NCBI RefSeq assembly: GCF_042648365.1
Contig: NZ_JBHRXI010000001.1
Coordinates: 62,001 to 126,000, forward strand
Direction of reading: 5' to 3'
Origin: Lutimaribacter_A marinistellae
GTDB taxonomy: Bacteria > Pseudomonadota > Alphaproteobacteria > Rhodobacterales > Rhodobacteraceae
Length of the DNA: 64,000 nucleotides
Part shown: positions 32,616 to 41,265 of the stretch, in pieces
Layout of the letters: each line of letters begins with the position of its first letter
Numbering within the stretch: the stretch's first letter is position 1
Notes under the pieces: generated by a model
Databases searched by the model: none
What the model was told of the DNA's origin: nothing
Seen by the model: the letters and a program-made list of their open reading frames with translations, nothing else
Program-made: the position numbers and the translations under genes

Positions 32616-34889
32616 TTAGCGCGTCTGTCGCCGCTTGCGTTCGACCTTGCGCTTGATCTTGTCCTTCTTGCGCTTGGCCTGCACGGCCTTGCGTTTGGGC
32701 GCGGTGCGGCCAGCGCGGCCCCTGCCCCCGCTGCCGCCGCGCGGCATGTCCTGATCCTCGATCGACAGCAATTCCAGTTCGAGCCCGCCGGTGACGGGGG
32801 TGGCCTCGGTCAGTTTGACGCTGACGCGCTGGCCGATGGCGATGATCAGCCCGGTATCCGCCCCCATCAGCGTTCCGGCCTCGCGGTCGAAATGAAAGAA
32901 CTCGCGCCCGAGCGAGCGGACAGGCACAAGCCCGTCAGCGCCGGTTTCGTCCAGCTTGACGAAGGCACCGAACCGCGCGATGCCGCTGATGCGGCCGGTG
33001 AATTCGCTGCCGACGCGTTCCGAGAGATAGGCCGCGAGGTAGCGGTCGGTGGTGTCGCGTTCGGCCATCATCGAGCGGCGCTCGGTATCCGAGATATGCT
33101 CGGCTGTTTCCTCGAGCCTGTCGATCTCTTCCTGCGAGAGACCGTCATCGCCCCAGCCATGCGCGGTGATGAGCGCGCGGTGCACGATGAGGTCGGAATA
33201 GCGCCGGATCGGCGAGGTGAAATGCGCGTAGTTGCGCAGGGCGAGGCCGAAATGGCCGTAATTTTCCGGGCTGTAATAGGCCTGGGCCATGGACCGCAGC
33301 GTGGAGAGGTTGATGAGCTCTGCCTCTTCGGTGCCGGCGGCGGCATTCAATAGCGCGTTGAGGTGGCGGGTTTGCAGCACCTGTCCTTTGGCCAGCGTCA
33401 ACCCGGCGGCCTGCGCGGTTTCGCGGAGCGATTCCAGCTTTTCCGGCGCGGGCTCCTCGTGCACGCGGAAGAGCAGCGGGCGGCGTTTGGCGATCAGTGT
33501 CTCGGCGGCGGCGACGTTGGCGAGGATCATGAACTCCTCGATCAGCTTGTGCGCATCGAGCCGGTCGCGGAAGGCCACCGAGGTCACGTTGCCGTTGTCA
33601 TCCAGCACGATGCGGCGTTCGGGCAGGTCCAGATCAAGCGGCTGGCGGCGCTCGCGGGCATCGCGCAGGGCGTGATACGCGGCATAGAGCGGTTTGATGA
33701 CCTCGTCGAGCAGCGGGCCGGTCTTGTCGTTGGGCGCGCCGTCGATGGCCTTTTGCACGTCTTCGTAGGCGAGCGAGGCGGCAGAGCGCATCAGGCCCCG
33801 GTGAAAGCTGTGGTCGATCTTGTTGCCGTCGGCGTCGATCCGCATGCGCACGGCCATGGTGGCGCGCGGCACACCCTCGTGCAGGGAGCACAGATCGCCC
33901 GAGAGCCGGTCGGGCAGCATCGGCACGACCCGGTCGGGGAAATAGGTGGAATTACCACGCTTGCGCGCCTCGCGGTCGAGCGCGGAGCCCGGCGTGACGT
34001 AATGGGCGACATCTGCGATGGCGACCCAGATCACGTGCCCGCCGGGGTTCTTGGGGTCGTCATCGGCGTGGGCATAACACGCGTCGTCATGGTCGCGCGC
34101 ATCCGAGGGGTCGATGGTGACGAGCGGCAGGTCACGCATGTCCTCACGCCCCGAAAGGCCAGCGGGCTTGGCGCGGTCGGCCTCGGCGATGACCTTGTCG
34201 GGGAAATCGTCGGGGATGCCATGCTGGTGGATGGCGATCAGCGAGACGGCCTTGGGCGCCGACGGGTCGCCAAGCCGTTCCACGATGCGCGCGCGCGGCA
34301 GGCCCATGCGTTTCGGTCCGGCCTGCTCGGCCTCGACCAGCTCGCCGTCGCGGGCGCTGAGCGTGGCGCTATCGGCCACGGACCATTCGTTCTGCCCGGC
34401 CTTGTCGATCGGCACGATGCGCCCGCCCTCGGCCGTCTTGCGGAAGATGCCGACGATCTTGCGGGGGTTGGCGCCGATCTTGCGGATGAGCCGCGCCTCG
34501 TAATTGTGGTCTTCCTCGTGCACCACGGTCAGGCGGGCGAGGATGCGGTCGCCCTCGCCCAGCGCGGGGTCGGAGGCGCGGGGCAGGACGAGCACGATGG
34601 GCTCCACCCCTTCGCCGTGCCATTCGAGTGGACGGGCAAACAGGTCGCCATCGGCGTTGGGTGCCTTGACCTGCAACACGCTGACCGGGGGCAGGCGGTC
34701 GGGGTCACGATAGCTGCGCTTGCGCTTTTCGAGATGGCCCTCGGCCTCGAGCTCGCGCAGGACGCGCTTGAGGTCGATGCGGTCGGCCCCCTTGATCCCG
34801 AACGCCTTGGCGATGTCGCGCTTGGAGGTCAGGGTGGGGTTGGCGGAGATCCAGTCGAGGACCTCCTGCTTGGTGGGGATGCGTGTCAT
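32616..34889 (-). CDS. rnr: Ribonuclease R
   Basis: A 757-residue 3'-5' exoribonuclease that degrades structured RNA. The order is an N-terminal winged-helix region (KRDIAKAFGIKGADRIDLKR), cold-shock domains, the RNB catalytic domain with IDPSDARDHDDACYA (metal-binding aspartates), the LRNYAHFTSPIRRYSDLIVHR motif and an S1 domain near 650-730. The C-terminal tail is very rich in Lys and Arg. Length and motifs are normal. It starts 12 bases after the DUF2064 gene's stop on the same strand. Confidence 0.96.
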   Translation of the reverse strand: MTRIPTKQEVLDWISANPTLTSKRDIAKAFGIKGADRIDLKRVLRELEAEGHLEKRKRSYRDPDRLPPVSVLQVKAPNADGDLFARPLEWHGEGVEPIVLVLPRASDPALGEGDRILARLTVVHEEDHNYEARLIRKIGANPRKIVGIFRKTAEGGRIVPIDKAGQNEWSVADSATLSARDGELVEAEQAGPKRMGLPRARIVERLGDPSAPKAVSLIAIHQHGIPDDFPDKVIAEADRAKPAGLSGREDMRDLPLVTIDPSDARDHDDACYAHADDDPKNPGGHVIWVAIADVAHYVTPGSALDREARKRGNSTYFPDRVVPMLPDRLSGDLCSLHEGVPRATMAVRMRIDADGNKIDHSFHRGLMRSAASLAYEDVQKAIDGAPNDKTGPLLDEVIKPLYAAYHALRDARERRQPLDLDLPERRIVLDDNGNVTSVAFRDRLDAHKLIEEFMILANVAAAETLIAKRRPLLFRVHEEPAPEKLESLRETAQAAGLTLAKGQVLQTRHLNALLNAAAGTEEAELINLSTLRSMAQAYYSPENYGHFGLALRNYAHFTSPIRRYSDLIVHRALITAHGWGDDGLSQEEIDRLEETAEHISDTERRSMMAERDTTDRYLAAYLSERVGSEFTGRISGIARFGAFVKLDETGADGLVPVRSLGREFFHFDREAGTLMGADTGLIIAIGQRVSVKLTEATPVTGGLELELLSIEDQDMPRGGSGGRGRAGRTAPKRKAVQAKRKKDKIKRKVERKRRQTR

Positions 34890-34901
34890 GACCGGGACGT
34901 A

Positions 34902-35522
34902 TCACGCGCCGGGTGCGCGGTCATCCGGGAAAACGCGCGGTGTGGCGCGGTGGGCCGCGAGATCGGCGGCGGTGTCGATATCGGCCAGCGTGTCGGTCAG
35001 CGCGACGCGCGCGGCCGGGGCGCTGGCGATTGTGTCCGCGAGCGCATGATGTGTGGACCAGCGGACATTGGCGAAGAGCCCGCGCGGCAGACGCTGCGGA
35101 TGACCGCCGACAAGCCAGTAGCCGCCATCATGCGCCGGGCCGAAGACGAGGTCATGTGTGCCCAGAGCCGCGAAGGCGCGGGCGATATGGGCGCGGGTGA
35201 TTCCCGGGATGTCGGCCCCGATCACGCAGGCCCGTCCCGGCGCGGCGGCGCGCAGCTGGCGGGCCATGCGCGTGCCGAGATCGCCTTGCCCCTGCGCGCG
35301 GCGCGGCAGGCCGGCAGGCCATGCGCGACTTGCGAGCCCGGCCCGGTCGGGCGCGACGGCCAAAACGATCTGCCAGCGCGGGTCACGCAGGCGGCGTAGC
35401 AGGGCGCGGGTCTGGTGCCGGAACCACCACGCGGCGGCGGTCGTGCCGATGTCACGCGCCAGCCGCGTCTTGACGCGACCGGGGCGCGGTTCCTTGACCA
35501 TGACGATCAGGGTCTGGCGCAT
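34902..35522 (-). CDS. DUF2064 / TIGR04282 glycosyltransferase-like protein
   Basis: A 206-residue nucleotide-sugar-transferase-like protein. It begins with LIVMVKEPRPGRVKTRLARD, the nucleotide-binding start of the family, and has CVIGADIPGITRAHIARAF and DLVFGPAHDGGYWLVG. Family members are annotated as GT-A-fold glycosyltransferases, some linked to arsenosugar synthesis; no arsenic genes are nearby, so that role is not supported here. It lies between dapE and rnr in one orientation with tiny gaps, suggesting an operon. Confidence 0.82.
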   Translation of the reverse strand: MRQTLIVMVKEPRPGRVKTRLARDIGTTAAAWWFRHQTRALLRRLRDPRWQIVLAVAPDRAGLASRAWPAGLPRRAQGQGDLGTRMARQLRAAAPGRACVIGADIPGITRAHIARAFAALGTHDLVFGPAHDGGYWLVGGHPQRLPRGLFANVRWSTHHALADTIASAPAARVALTDTLADIDTAADLAAHRATPRVFPDDRAPGA

Positions 35523-35523
35523 G

Positions 35524-36669
35524 TCAGGCGAAGTAGTCGCGCAGGATCCGGGAATAGATCGATTTCAACTGGTGGATCTGCTCGACCGGCACGTTCTCGT
35601 CGACCTGGTGCATGGTCTTGCCGACAAGGCCGAATTCAACGACGGGGCAATGATCCTTGACGAAGCGCGCGTCCGAGGTGCCGCCGGTGGTCGACAGTTC
35701 CGGCGTGATCCCGGTTTCGGCGGCAACGGCGCGGGAGACGAGATCGGACAGTTCGCCCGGCGGCGTGAGAAAGCTCTCGCCCGAGATCTTGATCTTCATC
35801 TCGACGGTGACGCCGAATTCTTCGGCCACGCGGTCGCCCTCGGCCCGCAGCCAGTCGCTGAGCGAAGCGCCGCTATGGGTGTCGTTGAACCGGATGTTGA
35901 CCGCGCCCGTGCACGCGGCGGGGATGACGTTGTTGGCCGGGTTCCCGGTGTCGATGGTGACGACGGCGAGCGTCGAGGGGTCGAAATGGTCGGTGCCCTG
36001 ATCCAGCTCGTGACTGGCGAGGCGGTCCATCAGCCGCGCCATCGCGGGGAGCGGATTTTTCGCGCGATGCGGATAGGCGGAATGGCCCTGTTTGCCGGTG
36101 ACGGTGATCCAAGCTGTCATCGAGCCACGGCGACCGATCTTGATCATGTCGCCCATGTTCTCCGGGCAGGTCGGCTCTCCGACGAGGCAGACGGACATCT
36201 GCTCGCCCTGATCGGCCATCCAGTCCAGAAGCGCGGTTGTGCCGTCGGTGGCGTCGCCCTCTTCGTCGCCGGTGATGGCAAGGATCACTGCACCGTCGGG
36301 GGGCGTGTCGCGCACGAAATCGACGGCAGCGGCGGCAAAGGCCGCGACGCCCGACTTCATGTCGGTGGCGCCCCGGCCATAGAGAATGCCGCCCTGTTCC
36401 TCGGCGCCGAAGGGGTCATGCGTCCACGCGGCGGCGTCGCCCACCGGCACCACGTCGGTATGCCCGTTGAAGCCGAAGCTGCGGGCATGGCCCTTGTCAC
36501 CCCAGCGGGCATAGAGGTTGGCGATGCCACCACGATCGACCCGCGTGCAGGTGAACCCGGCGCCGGACAGGAGCCTCTCGAGCAGGGGCAACGCGCCGCC
36601 GTCTTCGGGCGTGACCGAGGGACAGCGAATGAGATCGGCGGTGAGTTTGGCGGGGTCGGTCGCGGACAT
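35524..36669 (-). CDS. dapE: Succinyl-diaminopimelate desuccinylase
   Basis: A 381-residue M20-family zinc hydrolase of lysine and diaminopimelate synthesis. The first metal ligand is in FNGHTDVVPVGD, the bridging aspartate in GRGATDMKSGV, and the catalytic Glu pair in ITGDEEGDA. The C-terminal zinc histidine is in FGLVGKTMHQVDE. GAGGG lies about 6 bases before the ATG at 36669. It works after dapD, whose gene lies 7 kb away on the same strand with the Hint/channel block in between. Confidence 0.95.
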   Translation of the reverse strand: MSATDPAKLTADLIRCPSVTPEDGGALPLLERLLSGAGFTCTRVDRGGIANLYARWGDKGHARSFGFNGHTDVVPVGDAAAWTHDPFGAEEQGGILYGRGATDMKSGVAAFAAAAVDFVRDTPPDGAVILAITGDEEGDATDGTTALLDWMADQGEQMSVCLVGEPTCPENMGDMIKIGRRGSMTAWITVTGKQGHSAYPHRAKNPLPAMARLMDRLASHELDQGTDHFDPSTLAVVTIDTGNPANNVIPAACTGAVNIRFNDTHSGASLSDWLRAEGDRVAEEFGVTVEMKIKISGESFLTPPGELSDLVSRAVAAETGITPELSTTGGTSDARFVKDHCPVVEFGLVGKTMHQVDENVPVEQIHQLKSIYSRILRDYFA

Positions 36670-36967
36670 GGGGCCCTCTTTGTGGTGTTGCGGTGACAGG
36701 TTTGTGTCGAAAACGCCCCTTTCACAACCCGTTTCGCGCAAACCCGCTTAACAGAGCGGCACCGCGCCGGTAACATTCAAGCAATAACAAGGACCTGAGG
36801 CAGGTCACCCGAGCATCATCCGGCAAAGACCGGAGATTTCGAAACAGCGCCCGACCGCAGAGCCCGCCAAGGGCCGTCGTGCGCCATGTCTGTTCCGTGG
36901 ACGGGAGGTGGTAGCCCCGTGCCGGCGCGGTCTCCTGCCCGTGGTCCACATGAGGGGCAAGGGCGAG

Positions 36968-38542
36968 ATGGCGACGGGGGCGGAGCTCAATTACCAGGTC
37001 AATGCCAGCGCGACGGCGATGGCGCAGGAGATTTTCGGCGACGGGGTAAGCATCGTCGACGCATCCTATTCGGGTGACCGGAACTCTTCTGCGATCTATT
37101 CCAACGGGGACGCGCTGGCACCGGGGGCCACGCCCGGAGACAGCGGCGTGATCCTGTCCACCGGTCGGGCGACCAATTTCACCCGTTCCGGCGGCGATCC
37201 GAACCGGGCGACCAACACATCGACCAACACGCGCGGCGAGAACGGCAACGACGATTTCGACGAGGCTGCCGGTACGCGGACATATGACGCGTCTTATCTG
37301 GACGTGACGTTCATCCCGACCGAGGACAAGATGACGATGCAGTTCGTCTTTTCCTCGGAGGAATATCCCGAGTTCCAGAATTCGGTGTACCAGGATTTCG
37401 TCGGCGTCTGGATCAACGGACAGCAGGTCGATCTGGCTGTGGGAAATGGCGACACCGATCCGGGCAACATCAATTCCGTGTCGAACGAGAACCTGTTCCT
37501 CGACAATACGGGGGACGATTACAACACCGAGATGGACGGGCTGACCGTCACCATGACGCTGACGATGGATGTCATCGCCGGGGCCGAGAACACGATCCGG
37601 ATCGGTGTGGCGGACGTGTCCGACAGCAACTACGATTCCAACCTGCTGATCGCGGCGGACAGCATCCAGACCGATTTCGTTGCGATCACGGACGAGACCA
37701 CGCTCTATCCCGATGGCAGCGTGACCCTCGATGTGCTGGCCAATGACGAGAGCGCCTCGGGCGGGGTGCTGACGATCACCCACATCAACAATGTCGCGGT
37801 GAACGCGGGCGATATCGTCACGCTGAATACCGGGCAGACGGTGCAGCTGAACGCCGATGGGACGATCACCGTTTTTGGCGACGGCGACACCGAGGATTTC
37901 AACTTTACCTACTCGGCCACCAACGGGACCAATGACGATACCGGGTTCGTCAAGGTAAGCCAGGTGCCCTGTTTCGTGGCCGGGACGCTGATCCGGACCG
38001 CGCGCGGCGAGCGGCCGGTCGAGGCGCTGCGGCTGGGTGAGATGGTCGAAACGCGCGATCACGGCCCGCAACCGCTGCGCTGGATCGGGCGGCGGCGCGT
38101 GGCCGCCGAGGGAGAGTTCGCGCCGATCCACATCCGCGCGGGCACCTTTGGGCGGCATGGTGACGTGATGGTGTCGCCGCAGCACCGCATCCTGGTGCGG
38201 GACAGCCTGGCCGAGTTGCTGTTCGGCGAGGCCGAGGTTCTGGTCGCCGCGCGCGACCTGGTCAATGACCGCTCGGTCACCCGGCGGCCGGGCGGAGCGG
38301 TGACCTATGTGCACATGATGTTCGACGCGCATGAGGTCGTCTGGGCCTCGGGGCTGGAGACCGAGAGTTTCCTGCCCGGCCCGCAGACCACGAGCGTGTT
38401 CGAACAGCCGGTGATCGACGAGATCTGCCGGATCTTTCCCGAACTCGACCCGCAGACCGGGCTGGGATACGGGCCCGCCGCGCGGCGGACGTTGCGCAGC
38501 TACGAGGCGGGATTGTTGTTTGCAGACAGGAGGGTCGCGTGA
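36968..38542 (+). CDS. Choice-of-anchor-L domain protein with C-terminal Hint domain (copy 1)
   Basis: A 524-residue acidic protein. Residues ~20-235 match the choice-of-anchor L type domain (SGVILSTGRATN, MTMQFVFSSEEYPEF, YQDFVGVWINGQQ). Residues ~245-330 are a cadherin-like or VCBS-like repeat (VTLDVLANDESASGG). A Hint (hedgehog/intein) domain runs from Cys335 (PCFVAGTLIRTARGE, RWIGRRR, VMVSPQHRILV). No signal peptide or RTX repeat is seen; secretion is probably type I or unknown. It is paralogous to the equally long protein at 41266-42840. The stop overlaps the next gene (TGATG). Confidence 0.85.
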   Translation: MATGAELNYQVNASATAMAQEIFGDGVSIVDASYSGDRNSSAIYSNGDALAPGATPGDSGVILSTGRATNFTRSGGDPNRATNTSTNTRGENGNDDFDEAAGTRTYDASYLDVTFIPTEDKMTMQFVFSSEEYPEFQNSVYQDFVGVWINGQQVDLAVGNGDTDPGNINSVSNENLFLDNTGDDYNTEMDGLTVTMTLTMDVIAGAENTIRIGVADVSDSNYDSNLLIAADSIQTDFVAITDETTLYPDGSVTLDVLANDESASGGVLTITHINNVAVNAGDIVTLNTGQTVQLNADGTITVFGDGDTEDFNFTYSATNGTNDDTGFVKVSQVPCFVAGTLIRTARGERPVEALRLGEMVETRDHGPQPLRWIGRRRVAAEGEFAPIHIRAGTFGRHGDVMVSPQHRILVRDSLAELLFGEAEVLVAARDLVNDRSVTRRPGGAVTYVHMMFDAHEVVWASGLETESFLPGPQTTSVFEQPVIDEICRIFPELDPQTGLGYGPAARRTLRSYEAGLLFADRRVA

Positions 38543-39636
38543 TGGGGTGGATCGCGCTTTGGGATAGTGAAACGGAGCTGTTCGCGCCGCGGGGGTTGCG
38601 GGCGGGACCGGATGCGCCGGACCTGATCGGCAGCGGTGAGGACGACCTTGTCACTCGCGGGACGCTGGTCATCGAGACGCGGATGCCGAGCGCAAGCCGG
38701 CCCCGCGCCCTGTTGCATTACGAGCGCACGGGCAGCTGGCCCTTTCACCTGTCGGTTCAGGCGATCCCCGGCGGCGGGCTGATCTTTGTCCTGAACCAGG
38801 GCGGCTGCGTCATTCACCATGCCATCGATTCCACCGATACCGGCCGGCAGGAGGTGCTGCGGCTGAGCTATAGCTGGGATGCTCCGGCCCGGCGCGGGCG
38901 GATCGCGCTGGAACAGAACAACAGCGAGGTGGTGCACCTGATCGACCTTGCCGCGCCGCCGCCGCTGCGCGCGGGCGATCTGCGCGCCTTGTTCCGTGAG
39001 GGTCCGCGCCGTTTCGTTGCGCCCGATATCGCGTTCCTTGCGCTGTCGTCGCGGATCGAGGCGGTGGGGCCGATGCCGGCGTTGGTGCCCGACACGCCGA
39101 TCGCGACGCCGCAGGGCTATCGCCCGCTGCGCGAGATCCGTCGCGGCGACCTGGTGGTGACACCCGAGGGCGATGCGGTTCCGGTTCTGGCGCGGGTCAG
39201 CCGTTCGGTGGTGGCCCGTGGCATGACACGGCCGCTTTACCTGCGCGCGCCCTATTTCGGGCTGGGGCAAGACATCTTTGCCGCGCCGTCGCAGCGGCTG
39301 GTGCTGAGCGGGTCGGACGTGGAATACCTGTTCGGGCACGAGGCCGTGCTGGCCCCCGCCGCCGCGCTGACGGGTGGGCATTCCGTGCTGGAGGCGCGAT
39401 CGGGCCCGGTCATCACCTATGCGCAGCTGTTGTTGCCCAAGCACGAGCCGATCCTTGCCGCGGGCGCCGTGGTCGAGAGCCTTTACATCGGGCGGCTGCA
39501 TCGCAAGCCCGGCTTGCTGGCGGCGAGCGTTCTGGCCGGCTATGACCGGTCTCGCCTGCCCGATCACGGAAGGGCGCGTCTGCCGGTGCTGCGCGGGTTC
39601 GAGGCGCGTGTTCTGGCCGAGCGCCGTGCGGCATAA
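38542..39636 (+). CDS. Hint-like domain protein lacking the nucleophilic cysteine
   Basis: A 364-residue protein coupled to the upstream Hint gene by a TGATG overlap, with AGGAGG 8 bases before the ATG. The N-terminal ~170 residues form a beta-rich region that resembles a LamG/concanavalin-like module (LVIETRMPSASRPRALLHYE). The C-terminal ~185 residues align with Hint domains, but the residue equivalent to the catalytic cysteine is Ala180 (PALVPDTPIATPQG against PCFVAGT in the neighbour). The SPQHRIL histidine motif reads APSQRLVL. Self-splicing is therefore unlikely. Confidence 0.75.
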   Translation: MGWIALWDSETELFAPRGLRAGPDAPDLIGSGEDDLVTRGTLVIETRMPSASRPRALLHYERTGSWPFHLSVQAIPGGGLIFVLNQGGCVIHHAIDSTDTGRQEVLRLSYSWDAPARRGRIALEQNNSEVVHLIDLAAPPPLRAGDLRALFREGPRRFVAPDIAFLALSSRIEAVGPMPALVPDTPIATPQGYRPLREIRRGDLVVTPEGDAVPVLARVSRSVVARGMTRPLYLRAPYFGLGQDIFAAPSQRLVLSGSDVEYLFGHEAVLAPAAALTGGHSVLEARSGPVITYAQLLLPKHEPILAAGAVVESLYIGRLHRKPGLLAASVLAGYDRSRLPDHGRARLPVLRGFEARVLAERRAA

Positions 39637-39704
39637 TACCCGGACCTTGCGCTTGCCGGGGGCCGCGCATAGGGGTATGGGGCGGAGAACATCGTAAGAG
39701 TGTC

Positions 39705-40760
39705 ATGTTCCGCCGCCTTTCCTGCCTTGTCCTGATCCTGTTGTCACTCGCCTCTGCCGCCGCCGCGCAGAGCCTGAACGTGTCGACCGTGACCCGCCCG
39801 CCTTTTTCGATGGTCGAGGACGGGGTCGATACCGGCTTTTCAATGGAATTGCTGGCCGCGTTGGCGCAGACGCTGGAATGGGATTACGACATCGTCAGGC
39901 ACGAGGCCTTTGCCGACATGCTGACGGCCGCGCAGAGCGGCGCGTCGGACCTTGCCATCGCCAATATCTCGATCACTGCCGCGCGCGAGTCCGCCATGGA
40001 TTTCAGCCAGCCTATATTCGAGGCAGGGCTACAGATCATGGTGCCTTATGGGCAGGCGGGCAGCCCGTCCTTGCTGCGGGCGCTGATGTCGATGGACCTG
40101 TTCATCGCCATTGGCGTGGCCTTTGTCATCCTGCTGACCGGCGGCATGCTGATGTGGTATTTCGAACGCCGCGCGCAGCCCTATTTCGACCGCAAGCTGA
40201 ACGAGGCGTGGTTCCCGTCCTTCTGGTGGGCACTGAACCTCGTCGTCAATGGCGGGTTCGAGGAACGGGTGCCGCGCACCGCCTTTGGCCGGGTGTTCGG
40301 CGTGATCCTCGTGATCTCTTCGCTGTTCATCGTGTCGGTCTTCACCGCCAAGATCACCTCGGTTATGACGGTGAACGCGATCACCGGCACGATCAACACG
40401 GTGAACGACCTCTACGGGCAACGGGTGGCGACCATCTCGGGCTCGACGGCGGCCGGGTTCCTTGAACGGCGCGAGATCGACTATGCCGCTTATGACGGGC
40501 TGGAGCCGATGATCGCCGATTTCGAGGATGGGGCGCTGGATGCCGTGGTGTTCGACGCGCCGATCCTGTCCTATTACGCCACGCATGAGGGCCGCGAAAC
40601 GGCAAGCATGGCCGGCCCGGTCTTTCTGCGCGAGAATTACGGCATCCTGTTTCCAACCGGTTCGGCCCTGCGGGAGGATGTGAACCGCGCGCTATTGCAG
40701 CTGCGCGAGGACGGCACCTATGACCGGATCTATCGCAAGTGGTTCGGCAACCGCGACTGA
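39705..40760 (+). CDS. Prokaryotic ionotropic-glutamate-receptor-like channel
   Basis: A 351-residue membrane protein with a signal peptide (1-21). A type-3 solute-binding domain is split by a two-helix pore module: lobe parts at 22-125 and 220-350, membrane helix M1 at ~131-152, a re-entrant pore loop at ~171-190 and M2 at ~196-216. Arg94 (ITAARESAMDFSQP) and Asp284 (VVFDAPILSYY) match the residues that hold the ligand's carboxylate and amino groups in iGluRs. In GluR0-type channels the filter is a TVGYG-like sequence; here it reads VVNGGFEERVP, so selectivity is unclear. No ABC partner genes lie nearby. Confidence 0.83.
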   Translation: MFRRLSCLVLILLSLASAAAAQSLNVSTVTRPPFSMVEDGVDTGFSMELLAALAQTLEWDYDIVRHEAFADMLTAAQSGASDLAIANISITAARESAMDFSQPIFEAGLQIMVPYGQAGSPSLLRALMSMDLFIAIGVAFVILLTGGMLMWYFERRAQPYFDRKLNEAWFPSFWWALNLVVNGGFEERVPRTAFGRVFGVILVISSLFIVSVFTAKITSVMTVNAITGTINTVNDLYGQRVATISGSTAAGFLERREIDYAAYDGLEPMIADFEDGALDAVVFDAPILSYYATHEGRETASMAGPVFLRENYGILFPTGSALREDVNRALLQLREDGTYDRIYRKWFGNRD

Positions 40761-40763
40761 CGG

Positions 40764-41108
40764 TCAGTGGGCCGGGCCGTCCCCGAAGAACGGCGTCATC
40801 TGCGCGACGATCACCGCGTTTTCATCAAGCGCGCGCTGCATGAGGGCGCGTTCGTCCTCGTCGATCTCGTGCCCTTCGGCCTCGCGCTCGGCCAGCGTAC
40901 CATAGCCGGTCACGTCGAGCGGCGCGGTATCGGCCTGTTTCAGGATGGCGACGGTTTCGCGCACGGCCTCGGCCTCGTCCACGCCGGAGGCGTAGCACAT
41001 CAGGGCGGCCCCGGTCGCGCCTTCGGGCAGGCCGTCGCCCTCCTTGCGCCCGATCTGGACGAGAAGCGTGTAGACCTGCTGGCGGGAGGGCTTTTTCGGC
41101 TGTGTCAT
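40764..41108 (-). CDS. Conserved small cytoplasmic protein, unknown function
   Basis: A 114-residue acidic protein with no signal peptide or membrane segment. It begins MTQPKKPSRQQVYTLLVQIG and continues as an all-helical-looking chain (VDEAEAVRETVAILKQADT). I do not recognise a named family. The start at 41108 is the first plausible ATG after a long unlikely upstream frame. It converges with the channel gene (3-base gap) and is divergent from the second Hint gene. Confidence 0.6.
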   Translation of the reverse strand: MTQPKKPSRQQVYTLLVQIGRKEGDGLPEGATGAALMCYASGVDEAEAVRETVAILKQADTAPLDVTGYGTLAEREAEGHEIDEDERALMQRALDENAVIVAQMTPFFGDGPAH

Positions 41109-41265
41109 GCGCGCCGCAATAGCCTTGGGCCGGGCAGCGGTCAATGGGCATGCGGATCGGTACAATTCATGGCGAATTGCAGGGATTTGCGCGCATCGCG
41201 TAAGCGAAACGGCAAGACTTGCCGCGCTAGGCACGGTTCCGGACCAGACAACCGGAAGACCACCC

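Noticed and set aside
33363..35399. A 678-codon open frame on the plus strand opposite rnr and DUF2064
   Set aside because: It is antisense to genes with clear catalytic motifs and its translation is Arg/Gly/Val-rich without domains. Long antisense frames are normal in GC-rich DNA.
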